Positions 1 through 7,634 of a stretch of 31,288 nucleotides of DNA are shown here, one piece after another. The position numbers and the translations under genes are program-made. Origin of the DNA: Porphyromonadaceae bacterium UBA7176. GTDB lineage: Bacteria > Bacteroidota > Bacteroidia > Bacteroidales > Muribaculaceae. Each line of letters begins with the position of its first letter. The first letter of the stretch is position 1. The DNA lies in NCBI GenBank assembly GCA_002491245.1, contig DKVO01000011.1:7822-39109 (forward strand), in the 5' to 3' direction. The notes beneath the pieces were generated by a model. The model made no database searches and had not been told where the DNA came from. It saw only the letters and a list, made by a program, of their open reading frames with translations.

Positions 1-216
1 CTTAGCCATATTCTGCGGCACAATCAGCGGAGCGGGATTTATAAATATCTCGTTGGATGAACGCGGATATGGTACTGTACGAATCTTTTGCTGATATTCT
101 GCCGGAGAGTCAATAGCAGGAGCCTCAATTGGTTGTTGAGGTTCCACCGGTATCGGACTGTCGTCGCTGCATGCAGTCAAAAGTAGTGCGAGTATGGGTA
201 AGGCCAGGTATTTCAT
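1..216 (-). CDS. Lipoprotein of unknown function, N-terminal part (cut by window start)
   Basis: A frame opens with ATG at 216-214 and stays open for 72 codons to the window edge. The first 16 residues form a lipoprotein signal peptide with lipobox LLTAC, so Cys16 would be lipidated. An acidic, proline-rich linker follows (SDDSPIPVEP), and then a segment containing YPRSSNEIFINPAPLIVP, whose family I do not recognise. It lies 57 bases downstream of the fimbrillin-like gene on the same strand, so it probably ends the fimbrial operon and may encode another surface or tip component. A GC-rich hairpin in the gap may reduce its transcription relative to the fimbrillin. The start and lipobox are clear; the function is not. 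Confidence 0.7.
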   Translation of the reverse strand, partial: MKYLALPILALLLTACSDDSPIPVEPQQPIEAPAIDSPAEYQQKIRTVPYPRSSNEIFINPAPLIVPQNMAK

Positions 217-235
217 GGGTATTTGTTTAAGGATC

Positions 236-259
236 ACGGTGTCGGCTCACCGACACCGT
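236..259 (-). terminator. GC-rich hairpin after the fimbrillin gene (attenuator or partial terminator)
   Basis: Arms ACGGTGTCGG (236-245) and CCGACACCGT (250-259) pair perfectly around a 4-base loop. The hairpin lies 15 bases after the fimbrillin stop and 20 bases before the next start. On the minus strand it is followed by GATCCTTAAAC, not a T run, so it is more likely an attenuator or mRNA-stabilising 3' hairpin than a full terminator. Confidence 0.5.
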
Positions 260-273
260 AATCCATCGGTTGA

Positions 274-1824
274 TTATTCAAAAATAGTGAACATTGGGCG
301 GACGATAGCTGTCTGATTTGTGCGGGTAGATATGGCTATACCGGCTGCCTGCCAGTTGTAGTCATCACCGGTAACATTAAGACGTACGCCAGAGGGATTT
401 CCCTGATCGTTGATGGTGGTAGAGAGATAGTTTACAGTAGAAATAGGATCGCGGTCGAAGATATTTGTCGCGGGGAAGAGAGCCTTGAAGGCATCCGAGC
501 CAGTGGCTGCATCGCCGGTGTTTGACGGTGCAATCATCCCCAGCCAGTAAGAAAGCTGGTTGAGCGAGGGTACATACCAGGCGGTAACGTTGCTGCCCGA
601 AGTCTGGTTGGCGGCGCTCCAGTCAGCCCATGTCTGACCGATGGGGGTAATCTTCACGAGGTCGTTGGTGAGGAGAGTCATCTGCGAACCGTTGGTGGCC
701 TGAGCAGCTTCGAGACCGGTAATCATAGCTTCACCGAAGGAAAGACGGCTGCCGATGTTGCTGAGAGCCACGGCGTAGCCCTTGATGGTTTTGCCTGCGA
801 AAGCAGCAGGATAGGCATCGGTGTTGTCGTCTTCGAGCGCACCGAGAGCGTAAACTACGGCTACAGCGTCGCTGGCTGAATTGACAACCTTACCTTCGGC
901 GTTGACATAGCTGCCTACCTTCATTTCGGCGGGTTTGTCGGGGTCGTTAGCCCAGCCGTTGTCGATGTCGATGCTAACGTTGATATCCTGGGTGGGAGCG
1001 TCGCCGAGTTCGCCGCTGACATTTACGAGATAGTTGGCGTCAGTAGGAATCTTGCCTGCTGGGATGGTAAGATTGAAAGTCTTGGCGCCGGTAACGTCGA
1101 CGGTGATTTCCTCATCAAGCATCGAGCTCGACTGCGAGCCGAAGATATAGTTGACGAACCAGGGAGTCTTGGCGGGGTCGAAGCTGGCGTTGGTGTAGGT
1201 GACAGCAGCCTTGGCAGCGGTATTGCCCGTAAGCACACTGTAACCGGCGGGGGTGTTGTATTTCACCTCGATCTTGTTGCAGCCTTCGGCATTTTCGGGG
1301 TTAGATGGAGCGAAGCTTACACGGGCGAACGGACGGGAAAGACTTACGCTGGCGTTGGCGGTGAGCGAGGTCAGCTTACCGGCAAAAGCGTCGCAGGCAG
1401 CGATGGCCTTCTCATCGGCGAGATTGAAAGCGGTGGTGTTGTAGGTGATGTCGGTAAGGTCGGCGGTATTGTAGACCTTGAATGCGTTAGCGGCCGTGGG
1501 CTGATATTCGGCCCAGAAGAGAGCCTGCTTGGCACCAGCTTCCTGCTCGGCACCGGTAATAACGAAAGTAGCGTTGCCCGAAGCAGCCGGCATAGTCTTC
1601 TGAGTGCCGACTGTTGCGCCGGTCTCATCGATGAGCTGCATGATGCAGTTGAGTTCGTATCCTTCGATAGTCTCCACGCCTGCACGGCTTAGCGGCTCGG
1701 TGGTCTTGACCGTTACTGTGATATCCTGCGACTGGATGGGCTCGTCGACCAGGACGTCGTTACTGCAGCTTGCAAGAGCAGCTGCGGCTGCCATAGTGAT
1801 GGCGGAATAGATGAATCTTTTCAT
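274..1824 (-). CDS. Fimbrillin-like (DUF6562/Mfa-type) surface lipoprotein
   Basis: This 516-residue protein starts with a lipoprotein signal peptide ending in lipobox LASC (Cys20), so it should be exported and anchored in the outer membrane. The N-terminal half (about 30-320) is a beta-rich Ig-like region of the kind found in Bacteroidales fimbrillins and DUF6562 proteins: an SRAG segment near residue 47, then YELNCIMQLIDE, a short LSRPFARVSF strand and a NGW ending. The C-terminal half holds a separate domain with AWYVPSLNQLSYWL and a terminal IVRPMFTIFE strand, a pattern common at the ends of Bacteroidales surface proteins. It follows the DUF3575 and DUF6562 genes on the same strand. The likely role is a pilus subunit, tip protein or surface adhesin (inference). 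The family call rests on remembered patterns, not a search. Confidence 0.7.
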   Translation of the reverse strand: MKRFIYSAITMAAAAALASCSNDVLVDEPIQSQDITVTVKTTEPLSRAGVETIEGYELNCIMQLIDETGATVGTQKTMPAASGNATFVITGAEQEAGAKQALFWAEYQPTAANAFKVYNTADLTDITYNTTAFNLADEKAIAACDAFAGKLTSLTANASVSLSRPFARVSFAPSNPENAEGCNKIEVKYNTPAGYSVLTGNTAAKAAVTYTNASFDPAKTPWFVNYIFGSQSSSMLDEEITVDVTGAKTFNLTIPAGKIPTDANYLVNVSGELGDAPTQDINVSIDIDNGWANDPDKPAEMKVGSYVNAEGKVVNSASDAVAVVYALGALEDDNTDAYPAAFAGKTIKGYAVALSNIGSRLSFGEAMITGLEAAQATNGSQMTLLTNDLVKITPIGQTWADWSAANQTSGSNVTAWYVPSLNQLSYWLGMIAPSNTGDAATGSDAFKALFPATNIFDRDPISTVNYLSTTINDQGNPSGVRLNVTGDDYNWQAAGIAISTRTNQTAIVRPMFTIFE

Positions 1825-1871
1825 TTTGGTATTTTAATTAGGTATGATTATTTTTCTGTGTTTTCAGCATT

Positions 1872-2873
1872 TCAGAGTTTGCCAAGGTCGACATCGACGG
1901 TGCCGTCGTAGTCGGGGTCGATGTTGAGGCCGCCGTCGGTTGTTGCAGTAAGGAAGCGGCCCTTAACGGTGGTATTGTAGCCAGCCTGCAGGGGAATGTT
2001 TACGGCGGTGTTGGATACTACTTCATTCTTTTCGTTCACAATCTCTATTTCGACGGGAATCTCAGTCAGGTCGGGTTGGCAGATGATGAAGTCAAAACCG
2101 ATTCTGAGCTCCTTGTTCTCAGTGGTTGAAAGATTGTTGAGCGAGGTATTGTAGCTGAGGAAGCTGAGCATATTCTTGGGAGTCTGCTCGGCTACGTTGA
2201 ATCCGGTAGCGACATAGCCGCCGTAACGCAAGCGGGCAGTGAAAGCGCCACCCTTGATTGTACCGTCGTTGAGTTTGCGCTGGAAAGCGGCGACATCGGT
2301 TGAAATCAGCTCATATCGGCCAACCGGACGCGACAGGTCAAGAGTTACATTGACTTTTGACTGCCATTGGTCTTTATAGGGTCTGAGATCAAGCTTACCG
2401 CAGGCTGAGAAGGCATCTTTATACTCTGTATTTGCCCTATAACCATTATTAGGCATTACAGGCGTAAGTGAAGTCGCGTTGTAGAATGTAACTGTCTCAG
2501 ACTCGGTGACATTGACGTAGTCGCTCCATACGAGGATACGATAATTACGGGCATGGAGTCGCATATTAACAGGCAGCATAACCGTTTCGGCACCTTCTTC
2601 TATTGGGACAATGCACTCTCTACGGTCGTGTACGCGTTCGTCGTCGCCCAGCGCCTCAATGACGAAACGATGACTATATCCGGTTGCAGCCCGTGCTGCT
2701 GTTGTGACCGCATCTTCTCGCTGAGGCAGTTTCAGACTGATGTTTACATCGGCGCTGATAAGCACTTCAGTGGGATCTTCTCCAAAACCATCGGGCTCCT
2801 GATGCAGAGTGCAAGAATTGAATATCAAGGCTAACAAGCCTGTGATAGCATATATGATTGATGTTTTCTTCAT
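1872..2873 (-). CDS. DUF6562-family lipoprotein, probable fimbrial assembly/anchor component
   Basis: This 333-residue protein has a lipoprotein signal peptide ending in FNSC (Cys21). Its body matches the DUF6562 pattern known next to Bacteroidales fimbrial genes: RFVIEALGDD, then HARNYRILVWSDYVN, then LSRPVGRYELISTDV, and a C-terminal PLQAGYNTTVKGRFLT strand before a GLNIDPDYDG end. It plays the genomic role of FimB/Mfa2-type anchors, a lipoprotein that pairs with a structural subunit, but the exact role is inferred. Only two bases separate its start from the stop of the DUF3575 gene, and the fimbrillin-like gene follows 47 bases later, so co-transcription is very likely. Confidence 0.72.
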   Translation of the reverse strand: MKKTSIIYAITGLLALIFNSCTLHQEPDGFGEDPTEVLISADVNISLKLPQREDAVTTAARAATGYSHRFVIEALGDDERVHDRRECIVPIEEGAETVMLPVNMRLHARNYRILVWSDYVNVTESETVTFYNATSLTPVMPNNGYRANTEYKDAFSACGKLDLRPYKDQWQSKVNVTLDLSRPVGRYELISTDVAAFQRKLNDGTIKGGAFTARLRYGGYVATGFNVAEQTPKNMLSFLSYNTSLNNLSTTENKELRIGFDFIICQPDLTEIPVEIEIVNEKNEVVSNTAVNIPLQAGYNTTVKGRFLTATTDGGLNIDPDYDGTVDVDLGKL

Positions 2874-2875
2874 GA

Positions 2876-3568
2876 TCAGAGCTTATAAGATAATGAGATG
2901 CCTATACGGGTAGGCCCGAAATAATTGCGTTGATTCTTTGAAATCCATGCGCCATTGTCAATGTTGTAGTATGTGTTATAAGACATATTCACATAACCTA
3001 CACCGAGGGCAAATTCAGCGGCCCATCCACGGCCAATGGGCAATGTGTATGAGTAGTTCAGACTTGCGCCCAACATCGGGCGTCCGCAATCCTGATAACG
3101 CTTCTCATTGTAGCGCATATTGAACCATCCGGCAATAAAATCGGCACCGATAGCGTGGCCTTGGCCGGGATTGTTGAAGCAGTATTTCACACCGGGCTGA
3201 AGGGTTACAGTCCGCAGGCCTTTGTCGGTATTCCAGTCCCAAAGGCTCCACATAACGGGAATTTCAACACTCCACTTGGGTGCAACCTGTATTTCGTATG
3301 AAAGGTTAAGTACGGCCAGCGCATCGTAGGCGATGTTGGTTTTTACAGCCATATAACGTTCTTGAAGCCCGTTTGAACTCTTATCGGACTTTTCAGTCGG
3401 CTTTGTAATCTTGGCCGGTGCCTGTTTCTGCTCGGGGGTGTTATTTACAGGGACAGTTGTTTTTTCAGCAGGCGCCGATGTCTGTACCCGTGGCATTTGG
3501 GCATAACCGACCATAGGTATGGCGATGAGCCCCGAAAGCGCAATGATTAGTTTATTAACGTATTTCAT
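2876..3568 (-). CDS. DUF3575 outer-membrane protein
   Basis: This 230-residue protein has a signal peptide (about 1-23, ending VGYAQ), a low-complexity Pro/Lys/Thr linker (about 27-68), and then a DUF3575-type domain. That domain starts MAVKTNIAYDALAVLNLSYEI and shows alternating aromatic beta-strands, ending in GPTRIGISLSYKL with a terminal hydrophobic residue typical of small outer-membrane barrels. DUF3575 genes often sit at the head of Bacteroidales fimbrial (Mfa/Fim-type) loci; a role in fimbrial biogenesis or anchoring is an inference. The gene starts five bases after the stop of the upstream polysaccharide lyase, which ties a glycan-degrading enzyme to the fimbrial genes in one transcript. 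Confidence 0.75.
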   Translation of the reverse strand: MKYVNKLIIALSGLIAIPMVGYAQMPRVQTSAPAEKTTVPVNNTPEQKQAPAKITKPTEKSDKSSNGLQERYMAVKTNIAYDALAVLNLSYEIQVAPKWSVEIPVMWSLWDWNTDKGLRTVTLQPGVKYCFNNPGQGHAIGADFIAGWFNMRYNEKRYQDCGRPMLGASLNYSYTLPIGRGWAAEFALGVGYVNMSYNTYYNIDNGAWISKNQRNYFGPTRIGISLSYKL

Positions 3569-3573
3569 GTTTG

Positions 3574-6177
3574 TCAGATTTCTAATTCGGGTAATACATC
3601 CTCGAGAGTTGTACGATATCCATTTTCGTTAATAATGGTTTCCTCTCCCTTGTATGAGATGTTGACATCTTCCTTGGTGCTTCTGATATAGAATGATGGA
3701 GTGCCATTTTCTGAGAGATTCACACTTATCAGGTAGCCTGCAAACTTGATGCGGCCGTCGGAGAGAATTTCGGGATCTTTGGCGGGGTATTTCAGAGCGT
3801 GGGTGTTGATGCAGGTGGCGAAGCGGTAAGTCTGGGCCGGCTGGGAAGTGGCGTTGAAGTGCCAGTGGTTGGCATAAGGCTTGAAATTGCCGTTTTTGTC
3901 GGCGCGGAGCCAGTTGATAGCCGGCTCCTTGAATACGGAGGTGGTATCGGCCTGTACAGCGCCGGTCGAGAAAATGTATGCGTCTGACGCGCCGCCCTTG
4001 CCTGTGGCCGTTACGTGTACGAACCTATCGTTCGAAGTGTTCAGCTGCATGGGATTGGTGACGGTGTGGAGCTGAAAGGTCCAGGGTATGGGCTTGTCTG
4101 CGACGAGTTCATCGTAAATGAAGATGCATCCTGTGTTGCCTAGAGTGACGATATGGCGGCGGAACTTCTTGACATGGTTCTCGGTGTCCCAACCGTTCTC
4201 CGGCGTGTAGGCCACACCCGACTGTTCTCCTCGCTCGAGCCACAGGGGCGATACCACGGGGCCATAGGCGTTGGAGGCGTCGCCGACAACGTAGCCGAGT
4301 TTGTCGCTCATATAGTAGCGGGGAATCCATCCGTAGCCCTCGACGCCGATTTTCTGGCCGCAGCCGTTGGCGAGGATGGTGTTGTGGCCGAATGTGCCGC
4401 GATGGCAGATCATCGAGTGCTTGTCGGTAAACTCGATGTGGTGGCCGGAGCTGTAGAAGAGGGGCTTGCCGCCGTAGAAGGTGTTGAAGGCGTTCTGGTT
4501 GGCAAGAGCGTGGGAGGTGGAGCCGTAGGGGGATGAGCGGAAGCTCCACATTGCGTTGCCGCCTACGCGGTCCCAATTGGTACACCACGAAGCCAGACCG
4601 GTGGCGGGGAATACATACCCGTGAGGCAGGTCGATGAGGCCGGGACCTTCGGGGAGAGGTTTGTCGCATAGCAGACGGAACCAGCCGAGGTCGCTGGGTT
4701 TGGCAAGCACGGCCTTCTTGAGATATTCAGGTTCGACATTGAGAGTACGGCGCACGAAGTCGGCGGCGTAGGTGTTGCCTGTCAGACGGGCCATCGCGTC
4801 GAGCTGACCGATGCGCGCGGCGTTGGGACGGCCTACGTTCTGGTGGCTCGACCCGTTGCCGCCTGATTTGGAGAAGGGGGGCTGCTGATACATCATATAG
4901 AAGATGTTGCCCTGATACCAGGGGTCAGTGAAGAAGTCGAAACCGGTGATGCGGCCGTAGAGATAGGGGAGGTCGACCAGAGTCTTGGTGTTGACGGTGA
5001 AATAGGAGTCGCCGTTGTGCCAGCCGCCATCCTTGTTGAGCCCCGGGAAACGGGCAAGCCAGAGATTGTAGCAGTAGTCGGCCCAGAGGTCGGCATCGGG
5101 GAGCTCGCCGAGAGTGGCGAGAGCGGCCATGGCGGTGATGCGCATTGTCATCTGCCAGATATGGTTCTCGGCGATATGGTTCTCGACGTTGTTGTTGAAA
5201 CGGGCATACATCTTCGATCCCTTGTCCTTTATCTCGTCGAGGAGAATCTTCTTCTGCCCGGGGTTGAGCAGATGGTAGAAGGAGTCGTAGGCAAGCGAGG
5301 AGAGCGAGAGCATGGTGCCGTCGTTGAAGTCCCCCTTCACATTCTTGTTCCGCGACCAGCCGCACATGGTAGTTATGCGCTTGATGGCTTCGTCGGCATA
5401 CTTGCGGTCCTTGGTGAGCAGATAAGCGTAAATCAGTGCCGTGCAGTTTTTCTCCTCTGCATCGATTATGAGTCGGCTCTCGCGTGTGAGATATGAGTTG
5501 CGCTGCATCTCGTTGGTGAGATTCTTGAGATTGTCGGTGCGGATGTCCTCCACTCGCTTCATGGGAGTGGCGAGCACCTTGTCGGCGGCCTCGATGTACC
5601 AAAGCGCGTCCTGCTTCCCCTTGGAACGGGCGATGAAGTTGTCCCAGTCGGCTACGTCTACGAGTACACGCGGATGAGTCGCAGGAATGCGTGATTTAAA
5701 TGAATCGTAAGATGGCGGGCAAAATTTATGGCCATTATCGGATATTGTGACCGAATATACAGGGCTCCAATTGTCGGAACCGTCTTCACCGACATAGGAG
5801 TATTGCCAATACCAGACACCATTGCTCAAATCATTGTCGGGATTGTGCATGGGCCAGATGGTTTCTACAGTAGTCACTCCGGTTTTGAAATCCTTGTCTT
5901 GTGAATAGCGCAGTCGATACTTCAACTTCGACTTGTCTACTTTCTTTGCGGTATGCTCGTAACCGTCAAGTGGAGCTCCCGTGCCACGAGCTGCCATAGG
6001 CAGAGGCCACTGGAAAGAGATTTTTCGGTCATCAAGAGTAGACCCATCTGCCGGGAACGGAGTGTCTCGACTCTCGTGCATCAGACTGATATCAGTCAGA
6101 CTGATATTTGCGCCGGCCATAAGTGACAAGGCCGGGAGAATCAGCATTACGAAAAGAATTAAATAGTTCTTTCTCAT
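3574..6177 (-). CDS. Heparinase II/III-like polysaccharide lyase with DUF4962 N-terminus
   Basis: This 867-residue secreted protein has a signal peptide (1-21, ending LSLMAG). An N-terminal fibronectin/DUF4962-like region (about 30-150) is followed by an alpha-toroid (about 160-510) and a C-terminal beta-sandwich (about 520-867). Candidate lyase residues match the known pattern for this fold: Asn338-His339 in ENHIW, Tyr392 in GDSYF, His556 in STSHALANQNAF and His598 in TFGHNTI. Related lyases cleave uronic-acid polysaccharides by beta-elimination; which polymer this one cuts cannot be read from sequence. Heparan sulfate is plausible from context, and alginate-like or other uronates are alternatives. 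It heads the operon that continues into DUF3575, DUF6562 and fimbrillin genes. A -7 element at 6217-6210 gives a short leader. Confidence 0.82.
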   Translation of the reverse strand: MRKNYLILFVMLILPALSLMAGANISLTDISLMHESRDTPFPADGSTLDDRKISFQWPLPMAARGTGAPLDGYEHTAKKVDKSKLKYRLRYSQDKDFKTGVTTVETIWPMHNPDNDLSNGVWYWQYSYVGEDGSDNWSPVYSVTISDNGHKFCPPSYDSFKSRIPATHPRVLVDVADWDNFIARSKGKQDALWYIEAADKVLATPMKRVEDIRTDNLKNLTNEMQRNSYLTRESRLIIDAEEKNCTALIYAYLLTKDRKYADEAIKRITTMCGWSRNKNVKGDFNDGTMLSLSSLAYDSFYHLLNPGQKKILLDEIKDKGSKMYARFNNNVENHIAENHIWQMTMRITAMAALATLGELPDADLWADYCYNLWLARFPGLNKDGGWHNGDSYFTVNTKTLVDLPYLYGRITGFDFFTDPWYQGNIFYMMYQQPPFSKSGGNGSSHQNVGRPNAARIGQLDAMARLTGNTYAADFVRRTLNVEPEYLKKAVLAKPSDLGWFRLLCDKPLPEGPGLIDLPHGYVFPATGLASWCTNWDRVGGNAMWSFRSSPYGSTSHALANQNAFNTFYGGKPLFYSSGHHIEFTDKHSMICHRGTFGHNTILANGCGQKIGVEGYGWIPRYYMSDKLGYVVGDASNAYGPVVSPLWLERGEQSGVAYTPENGWDTENHVKKFRRHIVTLGNTGCIFIYDELVADKPIPWTFQLHTVTNPMQLNTSNDRFVHVTATGKGGASDAYIFSTGAVQADTTSVFKEPAINWLRADKNGNFKPYANHWHFNATSQPAQTYRFATCINTHALKYPAKDPEILSDGRIKFAGYLISVNLSENGTPSFYIRSTKEDVNISYKGEETIINENGYRTTLEDVLPELEI

Positions 6178-6209
6178 GATACAAGATTTAGTGTTTAAAT
6201 TTTCTGATG

Positions 6210-6217
6210 CAAAGTTA
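6210..6217 (-). promoter_or_regulatory. Bacteroidetes -7 element for the lyase-fimbriae operon
   Basis: On the minus strand TAACTTTG matches the Bacteroidetes -7 consensus TAnnTTTG and lies 33 bases before the lyase ATG. No TTTG is seen at the -33 spacing, so the promoter probably needs an activator. A second match, TAAATTTG at 6301-6294, is further away. Confidence 0.55.
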
Positions 6218-6238
6218 GTTAATACGCCTTGCAGACTC

Positions 6239-6283
6239 GTTTATACATGTTTTGGATGGTTTAAATATTCGGAGGCAGTGTTT
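6239..6283 (-). promoter_or_regulatory. Helically phased AAAC repeats upstream of the lyase-fimbriae operon
   Basis: Read on the minus strand, AAAC occurs at 6283-6280, 6262-6259, 6252-6249 and 6242-6239, giving spacings of 21, 10 and 10 bases. The two upstream copies lie in TTTAAAC, an exact 21-base direct repeat. The nearest copy ends 21 bases before the -7 element, where a -33 box would be. This is the geometry of an activator with direct-repeat half-sites on one DNA face; the hybrid two-component regulator is the obvious candidate (inference). Confidence 0.45.
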
Positions 6284-6349
6284 AAAATTTGTGCAAATTT
6301 AGTCAAATTCTGTCCAACAGCTTTACTAAGCCCTATCTGTATCGCTGAT

Positions 6350-7543
6350 TTACAGACTTTCATGCCATTTCATGACATTAGCCGGAGCTCTATTGGAAAG
6401 GTATTCTGTAGCCATAAATTCCATATAAGGTCTTACATGAACAAAATATTTTTTATAGCCTTCGCATAAGAAGTTCTGCCTCTCTCCGCTGTCGATTACA
6501 AAACGGTTTTTGGGACATTCCCCGTAACAGGCAAACAAGAAGCCGCACTGTCGGCACTTCGATGACAGACTCCCGGTTTTCATATTCGCAAACTGCGATT
6601 GACTCGCTCCATTCATTATTTCACTGAGAGAATCTTTATGAATATTGCCAAGCAGATAATCAGGAAATACAAAATGATCACAACTATAAATATCGCCATT
6701 TCGTTCCATCACACCGGCATGTCCGCACACTGCACTCATCGAACAAAGTCCGGGTGCTTCTCCGAGCCAGCTGGCAAGTGTAGCATCAAACAATTGAACG
6801 AAAATACGGCCTACATCTTTACATACCCATCTGTCAAAGACACGGCAAAGAAATTCTCCCCAATGTTCGGGAGTTACAGATTCTGCGGTCAATATTCCTG
6901 ATTGATTATATGATGCGAGTCGTCCACTGTCGGTAATCCGTTCAACAACAGGAGTAAATTGCAGATATCTACAGCCTATCTGACAAAAGAAATCATAAAA
7001 TTCATCCGGTTTCACAACATTCAGATTATTTACAACAGCCATTGCATTCCATTCTATCCCGTAGCGTGACAGAAGTTCAATGCTCTTCATGACTTTTGAA
7101 AAAGTACCCTCGCCTGATTTGTTCCGACGATATGTATCGTGAATTGTTTGTGGCCCGTCAATAGAAACACCTACAAGCCAATTGTTGTCTTTGAGGAACC
7201 GGCACCAGTTTTCATCAATTAGAGTTCCGTTTGTCTGAATACTGTTGATAACCTCAATCCTATTAGCATATTTGTATTGTAAATCAACGACTTTTTGATA
7301 AAAATCAACACCGGGCATGAATGATTCTCCACCATGCCAGATAAAATGCGCAAACCCTCCATTTTGTGCCTCAATGTAATTTTTTATGAATATTTCAAGG
7401 GTCACATCATCCATAATACGGGGTGCGCTATGCAGCAAGGACTCTTTTTCAAGATAATAGCAGTAACTACATTTCATGTTGCATTGAGCCCCTACGGGCT
7501 TTGTCATCAGTATAAGCGGCTTTGCGGTTTTATATTCATTCAT
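6350..7543 (-). CDS. Anaerobic sulfatase-maturating enzyme (radical SAM, SPASM)
   Basis: This 397-residue cytoplasmic enzyme oxidises the active-site Ser or Cys of sulfatases to formylglycine. Cys21, Cys25 and Cys28 form the radical-SAM CX3CX2C motif. The SPASM part supplies the auxiliary cluster ligands expected of anSMEs: Cys267, Cys273, Cys288, then Cys330, Cys333, Cys339, Cys343 and Cys360. Asp289 in SCDHF fits the family's catalytic base, and SIDGP at 127-131 is also typical. Its likely client is the serine-type sulfatase at 17277, since such sulfatases depend on anSMEs in anaerobes. It follows GH88 on the same strand after 91 bases containing a hairpin. By eye the gene is more AT-rich than the plus-strand operon, so separate acquisition is possible. 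Confidence 0.93.
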   Translation of the reverse strand: MNEYKTAKPLILMTKPVGAQCNMKCSYCYYLEKESLLHSAPRIMDDVTLEIFIKNYIEAQNGGFAHFIWHGGESFMPGVDFYQKVVDLQYKYANRIEVINSIQTNGTLIDENWCRFLKDNNWLVGVSIDGPQTIHDTYRRNKSGEGTFSKVMKSIELLSRYGIEWNAMAVVNNLNVVKPDEFYDFFCQIGCRYLQFTPVVERITDSGRLASYNQSGILTAESVTPEHWGEFLCRVFDRWVCKDVGRIFVQLFDATLASWLGEAPGLCSMSAVCGHAGVMERNGDIYSCDHFVFPDYLLGNIHKDSLSEIMNGASQSQFANMKTGSLSSKCRQCGFLFACYGECPKNRFVIDSGERQNFLCEGYKKYFVHVRPYMEFMATEYLSNRAPANVMKWHESL

Positions 7544-7561
7544 AATACATTAAGGCTGAAA

Positions 7562-7592
7562 TGAGGCTGCCTTGCATATGAAGGCAGCCTCA
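7562..7592 (-). terminator. Hairpin between GH88 and the sulfatase-maturating enzyme
   Basis: A perfect 12-bp stem (arms 7562-7573 and 7581-7592, core GAGGCTGCCTT/AAGGCAGCCTC) closes a 7-base loop. On the minus strand it is followed by CATTTCAGCC, with no real T run. It may act as an attenuator or processing site that lowers expression of the downstream maturase. Confidence 0.45.
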
Positions 7593-7634
7593 GGAAACCA
7601 ATCTAATTTACCTTACTATATCAATCATCTCAAA

